Positions 4,203 through 5,658 of a stretch of 5,658 nt of DNA are shown piece by piece. Each line of letters opens with the position of its first letter. Position 1 is the first letter of the stretch. The stretch is from Spirochaetaceae bacterium UBA4077 (GTDB lineage Bacteria; Spirochaetota; Spirochaetia; Treponematales; Rectinemataceae), in assembly GCA_002383375.1 (NCBI GenBank), contig DFYR01000056.1:203-5860 (forward strand), given 5' to 3'. Under the pieces are notes generated by a model. It was not told the origin of the DNA. It searched no databases and saw nothing but the letters and a program-made list of their open reading frames with translations. Position numbers and translations under genes: made by a program.

Positions 4203-5658
4203 AAAAACCGGAAAAAGTCCTGGTTCTCGGATCCGGGGGCTTGAAAATCGGCCAGGCGGGAGAATTCGACTACTCCGGCTCCCAGGCGCTCAAGGCCTTG
4301 AGGGAGGAGGGGGTCAAGTCAGTCCTCATCAATCCCAATATTGCCACGATACAGACCAGCGAGGGCATGGCCGACGCCACCTATTTCCTTCCGGTGACGC
4401 CTGAGTTCGTCCGGAAGGTGATCGAGAAGGAGCGCCCGGACGGGATTCTCCTGGCCTTCGGCGGACAGACTGCCCTCAACTGCGGCATCCGGCTCCATGA
4501 CGAGGGGATTCTCTACAAGTACGGGGTGGATGTGCTGGGCACTTCGGTGGAGGCAATACGGCTGACCGAAGACAGGGAACTCTTCGCCGAGAAGCTTCAT
4601 AGCATAGGCGCCAAGACGCCCCGGAGCGTCGCTGCGGTAAGCCTGGACGAGGCCAAGCAAGCCGCTGCCCAGATCGGCTATCCGGTGATGGTGAGGGCCG
4701 CCTTCGCCCTGGGCGGGGCGGGCTCGGGGCTTTGCAATAACGAAAAGCAGCTCGTCACGCGCTGCGAAAAGGCTTTCTCCCTTTCGCCCCAGGTCCTGGT
4801 GGAGGAATGGCTGGGAGGGTGGAAGGAAGTCGAGTACGAGGTCGTACGGGACAGGTTCGACAACTGCATCACCGTCTGCAACATGGAGAATTTCGATCCC
4901 CTGGGCATCCACACCGGGGAGAGCATCGTGGTGGCTCCCTCCCAGACCCTCACGGACAGGGAATACCACCTTTTGCGCACCGTGGCCCTCCAGGTCATCC
5001 GCAGCATCGGCATCGTGGGGGAGTGCAACATCCAGTACGCCCTCGATCCGGCTTCGGAGGAATACAGGATCATAGAGGTGAACGCCCGGCTCTCCCGCTC
5101 CTCGGCCCTGGCATCCAAGGCGACGGGCTACCCCCTGGCTTACGTGGCCGCCAAGCTCGCCCTGGGGGCCTCCCTGGCGGAAATCCCCAACAAGATCACC
5201 GTGGCCACCAAGTCCTGCTTCGAGCCGGCGCTGGACTACTGCGTGGTCAAAATTCCGCGCTGGGACCTCTCCAAGTTCAAGGAAGTGGACACCAGGCTGG
5301 GAAGCGAGATGAAATCCGTGGGCGAGGTGATGTCCATCGGCAGGACCTTCGAGGAAGCCCTGCAAAAGGCTATCCGCATGACCGGCATGGGGGCCAGGGG
5401 CCTGTCGGACGAGACCAGGCTTTTGGGGACCGATTTCGTCTGTCTCAAGACAGCTCTCCGCCAGCCCACCGACCGCAGGCTCTTCGCCATTTATAAAGCC
5501 TTCGCCGAGGGCTGGAGCATGGAAGCCGTGCACAAGGCCACGAAAATCGATCCCTGGTTTCTGGGCCGCATTGCGGCGGTGCGGAAAATCGAGGAAAAAC
5601 TCATCGAGGCGGGGCGGGGAAAGAAGCCCCGGGGCCAGGCCTATGTGGATTTGATCCG
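4199..5658 (+). CDS. carB: Carbamoyl-phosphate synthase large subunit, N-terminal half (partial)
   Basis: The frame is open from ATG 4199 to the window end: 486 of roughly 1,070 codons. CarB makes carbamate and then carbamoyl phosphate with two ATP-grasp halves; the visible half is the carboxyphosphate domain. Seen: GSGGLKIGQAGEFDYSGSQ (11-29), GGQTALNCG (88-96), the ATP-grasp signature YPVMVRAAFALGGAG (161-175), HTGESIVVAPSQTLTD (238-253), the second signature IIEVNARL (291-298), SRSSALASKATGYPLAYVAA (299-318), FEPALDYCVVKIPRWDL (341-357), and the start of the oligomerisation domain after about 400. Wording throughout is of the Bacteroidetes/eukaryotic CAD-Ura2 type: LINPNIATIQT where E. coli has LVNSNPATIMT, and NARLSRSS where E. 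coli has NPRVSRSS. GGAG at 4189-4192 lies 6 nt before the ATG, and the start overlaps carA by 4 bp, so translation is likely coupled. The allosteric C-terminal domain lies outside the window. Confidence 0.97.
   Translation, partial: MKKPEKVLVLGSGGLKIGQAGEFDYSGSQALKALREEGVKSVLINPNIATIQTSEGMADATYFLPVTPEFVRKVIEKERPDGILLAFGGQTALNCGIRLHDEGILYKYGVDVLGTSVEAIRLTEDRELFAEKLHSIGAKTPRSVAAVSLDEAKQAAAQIGYPVMVRAAFALGGAGSGLCNNEKQLVTRCEKAFSLSPQVLVEEWLGGWKEVEYEVVRDRFDNCITVCNMENFDPLGIHTGESIVVAPSQTLTDREYHLLRTVALQVIRSIGIVGECNIQYALDPASEEYRIIEVNARLSRSSALASKATGYPLAYVAAKLALGASLAEIPNKITVATKSCFEPALDYCVVKIPRWDLSKFKEVDTRLGSEMKSVGEVMSIGRTFEEALQKAIRMTGMGARGLSDETRLLGTDFVCLKTALRQPTDRRLFAIYKAFAEGWSMEAVHKATKIDPWFLGRIAAVRKIEEKLIEAGRGKKPRGQAYVDLI

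Noticed and set aside
4807..5496. Alternative + strand frame inside carB (229 codons)
   Set aside because: It is a shadow frame rich in Arg, Gly, His and Pro. The true carB frame is continuous and conserved across it.
4319..5533. Long antisense open frame (404 codons, - strand) opposite carB
   Set aside because: It mirrors the strongly conserved carB frame, has low-complexity His/Gly/Pro-rich content and no recognisable motif. Long antisense frames are common in GC-rich genes because of codon bias.

Overview
The window is a GC-rich bacterial chromosomal segment, all genes on the + strand and tightly packed. It holds the end of an arginine-biosynthesis cluster (the probable 3' end of argG, then argH), two small accessory genes (a MobA/MocA-like nucleotidyltransferase and a YbaK-type Cys-tRNA deacylase), a 269-bp regulatory gap, and carA followed by the first 486 codons of carB. 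The genes are housekeeping or metabolic. I see no mobile element, CRISPR array, rRNA or tRNA, and no clear sign of a new multi-gene system.

Layout: 1-111 probable argG C-terminus; 112-208 a gap with a small hairpin and a perfect 15-bp terminator-like hairpin; 209-1651 argH; 1635-2276 nucleotidyltransferase, overlapping argH by 17 bp; 2311-2790 ybaK; 2791-3059 regulatory gap with an AT-rich block, three copies of a TGAATAAA half-site, a good sigma70-type promoter and a roughly 120-nt leader; 3060-4202 carA; 4199-5658 carB, overlapping carA by 4 bp (ATGA) and running off the window.

How the genes work together: CarAB makes carbamoyl phosphate from glutamine, bicarbonate and ATP. Ornithine transcarbamylase (not in the window) would turn that into citrulline, and ArgG and ArgH would carry citrulline to arginine. 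Carbamoyl phosphate also feeds pyrimidine synthesis. The TGAAT-type sites before carA look like half-sites of ArgR boxes, so arginine control of carAB is the natural hypothesis. The two middle genes have no evident role in arginine synthesis.

Organism: both Car subunits carry signatures of the Bacteroidetes/eukaryotic-CAD type rather than the E. coli type (CarB IGQAGEFDYSGSQ, LINPNIATIQT and NARLSRSS; CarA GICLGNQ and QFHPEG). With the high GC content this is compatible with a GC-rich spirochaete or a member of the Bacteroidota/Chlorobiota neighbourhood. I cannot fix the phylum from the sequence alone.
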